Positions 6,381 through 7,288 of a stretch of 7,288 nucleotides of DNA are shown here, one piece after another. Each line of letters starts with the position of its first letter. The first letter of the stretch is position 1. The DNA lies in assembly GCA_026416355.1 (NCBI GenBank), contig JAOAFH010000042.1:1-7288 (forward strand), written 5' to 3'. A program made the translations under genes and the position numbers. Below the pieces are notes generated by a model. The model was not told the DNA's origin and searched no databases. It worked only from the letters and a program-made list of their open reading frames with translations. The DNA comes from Clostridiales bacterium. GTDB lineage: Bacteria; Bacillota; Clostridia; Clostridiales; Caloramatoraceae.

Positions 6381-6409
6381 TTTACAGAAGAAATAATTAA
6401 TGTTAAAAT
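6381..6409 (+). promoter_or_regulatory. Extended -10 promoter of the ferritin gene
   Basis: TTTACA (6381-6386), a 17-base spacer and TAAAAT (6404-6409) form a good sigma-A-type promoter; TGT directly before the -10 box supplies the extended -10 element. Transcription would start near 6416, leaving a leader of about 35 bases with AGGAGGG (6438-6444) 6 bases before the ATG. It lets ferritin be expressed separately from pulA. Confidence 0.65.
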
Positions 6410-6450
6410 GTAAATATATTTAAATAAAAATTATTCTAGGAGGGATATAT

Positions 6451-6960
6451 ATGGTATCTCAAAGACTATTCGACAAACTAAACGACCAAATGAACTATGA
6501 GTTCTATTCATCACACATTTATCTTGCAATGTCAGCTTATTTTGAATCAATAGATTTACCTGGTTTTGCAAACTTTTTTAGAGTTCAAGCAGAAGAAGAA
6601 AAATTCCATGCTATGAAATTCTATAGCTACATAAACGAAATGGAAGGAAGAATTAATTTTATAGGTATTCCAGATGTTGAAAATGAATATCCATCAGCAT
6701 TAGATGCTGTAAAGGCTGCTCTTGAACATGAAAAGAAGGTTACAAAGAGAATCTATGAACTAATGGATATAGCATTAGAAGAACGTGAACATGCTACAAT
6801 GAGTTTATTAAAGTGGTTTATTGATGAGCAAGTTGAAGAAGAAGCAACTGTAAATGGTTTAATCAAAAAACTTGAAAGAATCGGTAATGATGTAAGTGCT
6901 CTATATACTTTAGATGAACAATTGGCAACAAGAGTATTTACTCCTCCAACTAATGCATAA
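6451..6960 (+). CDS. ftnA: Non-heme bacterial ferritin (FtnA type)
   Basis: This cytoplasmic ferroxidase and iron-storage protein assembles into a 24-subunit shell, oxidises Fe(II) and stores the mineral. The 169-residue length fits E. coli FtnA (165). The numbering of ferroxidase ligands is unshifted: Glu17, Glu50, His53 (in AEEEKFHAMKF), Glu94, Gln127 and Glu130, with Glu126 and Glu129 also present and Tyr24 conserved. No Met stands at position 52, the place expected for the bacterioferritin heme ligand, so bacterioferritin is unlikely. The predicted four-helix bundle is uninterrupted. A strong AGGAGGG lies 6 bases upstream of the ATG. It has its own extended -10 promoter after pulA; co-transcription by read-through is possible since no terminator separates them. 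No convincing Fur or PerR box was found. A long hairpin with a T-rich tract follows downstream. Confidence 0.95.
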   Translation: MVSQRLFDKLNDQMNYEFYSSHIYLAMSAYFESIDLPGFANFFRVQAEEEKFHAMKFYSYINEMEGRINFIGIPDVENEYPSALDAVKAALEHEKKVTKRIYELMDIALEEREHATMSLLKWFIDEQVEEEATVNGLIKKLERIGNDVSALYTLDEQLATRVFTPPTNA

Positions 6961-7023
6961 CTAATAATTGGCTTTGGCACAAGTTTTTGATAAATTTTCA
7001 AACTATAATCTGTTAATAAATTA

Positions 7024-7131
7024 GAGCCATTAAACAATTAAAGAAGTATATTGGTATGAACATTAGAACCTCTTAGAGATTCTTCGTGAAATATCATGAT
7101 ACTTCGTAATTGTTAATGGCCCTTTTGTTTT
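7024..7131. other. Long rod-like imperfect hairpin between convergent genes
   Basis: Bases 7024-7049 pair with 7099-7122 with only one mismatch, one bulged A (7034) and one small internal loop. The pairing continues inward as 7052-7057 with 7091-7096 and as an apical hairpin AGAAcCTC-TTA-GAGaTTCT (7065-7083). On the plus strand the stem is followed by TTTTGTTTT (7123-7131), so it may end ferritin transcription. It is far longer than a usual terminator, so a structured RNA or a miniature inverted-repeat element is also possible. No riboswitch family was recognised. Confidence 0.6.
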
Positions 7132-7162
7132 AGTAAAACTTCTGCGACATCCCCTTTTACTA
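7131..7162. repeat. Small inverted repeat across the amidotransferase stop codon
   Basis: TAGTAAAA (7131-7138) and TTTTACTA (7155-7162) form a perfect 8-bp stem around a 16-base loop. The right arm includes the stop codon (7160-7162) of the minus-strand gene. On that strand no U-tract follows, so it is a weak terminator candidate at best. Confidence 0.4.
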
Positions 7163-7288
7163 CTTACACATCCTGATAAAGTGTTCAAATAGCCTTGTCA
7201 TAATTGGGTGTTTCTTTGCCATAAGCTCTGGGTGCCATTGAACTGCAAAAATTGGTGGTGATTCATGTTCTAGTGCCTCTATTACTCC
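7160..7288 (-). CDS. Class I glutamine amidotransferase, peptidase C26 (gamma-Glu-GABA hydrolase-like), C-terminal fragment
   Basis: The last 42 codons lie in the window and the gene continues off the right edge. The fragment reads GVIEALEHESPPIFAVQWHPE and then a basic helix, LFEHFIRMCK. The segment VQWHPE supplies the His and Glu of the Cys-His-Glu triad of class I glutamine amidotransferases. The block GVIEALE shortly before it is typical of the C26/PuuD branch, which hydrolyses gamma-glutamyl bonds, for example in gamma-glutamyl-GABA. The nucleophile Cys is outside the window, so neither activity nor substrate can be confirmed. The gene converges on ferritin, with about 200 bases of hairpin-rich DNA between them. 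Confidence 0.8.
   Translation of the reverse strand, partial: GVIEALEHESPPIFAVQWHPELMAKKHPIMTRLFEHFIRMCK

Noticed and set aside
6365..6450. Possible Fur or PerR box ahead of ferritin
   Set aside because: The region is AT-rich and gives only partial half-site likeness; no palindrome near the consensus was found.
6753..7037. 94-codon minus-strand open frame over the end of ferritin
   Set aside because: Most of it is antisense to ferritin, it is Ser-rich and has no supporting start signals; a shadow.
7040..7165. Minus-strand frame of about 35 codons running past the amidotransferase stop (LTITKYHDISRRISKRF)
   Set aside because: It has no start codon or ribosome binding site, overlaps the long hairpin, and shows no family likeness; the amidotransferase already ends normally after its terminal helix.

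Overview
The window looks like a chromosomal segment of a low-GC Gram-positive anaerobe, most likely Clostridium or a close relative. The base composition is very AT-rich, Shine-Dalgarno sites are strong (AAGGAGG type), and intrinsic terminators are U-tailed. The gene content fits a fermentative anaerobe: a short-form alpha-glucan phosphorylase, a cytoplasmic type I pullulanase, a formate channel, a molybdenum-cofactor enzyme and a prokaryotic ferritin. The species cannot be fixed from the sequence alone.

Layout, left to right: (1) the 3' end of a plus-strand gene for a cytochrome b5-like heme/steroid-binding domain protein; (2) a bidirectional terminator shared with the convergent minus-strand phosphorylase gene glgP, whose promoter overlaps a CcpA-type cre site; (3) a roughly 265-base stretch without recognisable genes; (4) minus-strand mobA, using a TTG start and preceded by a near-perfect 50-base palindrome; (5) a strong terminator, then minus-strand focA (formate/nitrite channel family) with a recognisable promoter and a Rex-like operator in its leader; (6) a divergent intergenic region with an AAACGTTT-centred palindrome; (7) plus-strand pulA; (8) plus-strand ferritin with its own extended -10 promoter; (9) a long rod-like hairpin between convergent genes; and (10) the 3' end of a minus-strand peptidase C26-type glutamine amidotransferase.

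How the genes fit together: PulA cuts alpha-1,6 branches and GlgP phosphorolyses alpha-1,4 chains to glucose-1-phosphate, so together they form a cytoplasmic glycogen/maltodextrin breakdown pair. They are not in one operon, but both have a palindrome with the same AAACGTTT core upstream, and glgP also has a cre site on its -35. FocA moves formate, and MobA makes the guanylated molybdenum cofactor that formate dehydrogenases often carry, so their adjacency is suggestive of formate metabolism although a terminator separates them. Ferritin stores iron.

I see no defence system, mobile element, CRISPR array, rRNA or tRNA. The genes belong to known families; the points of interest are regulatory and structural: the 50-base palindrome, the 99-base hairpin, the Rex-like site and the shared operator-like palindromes.
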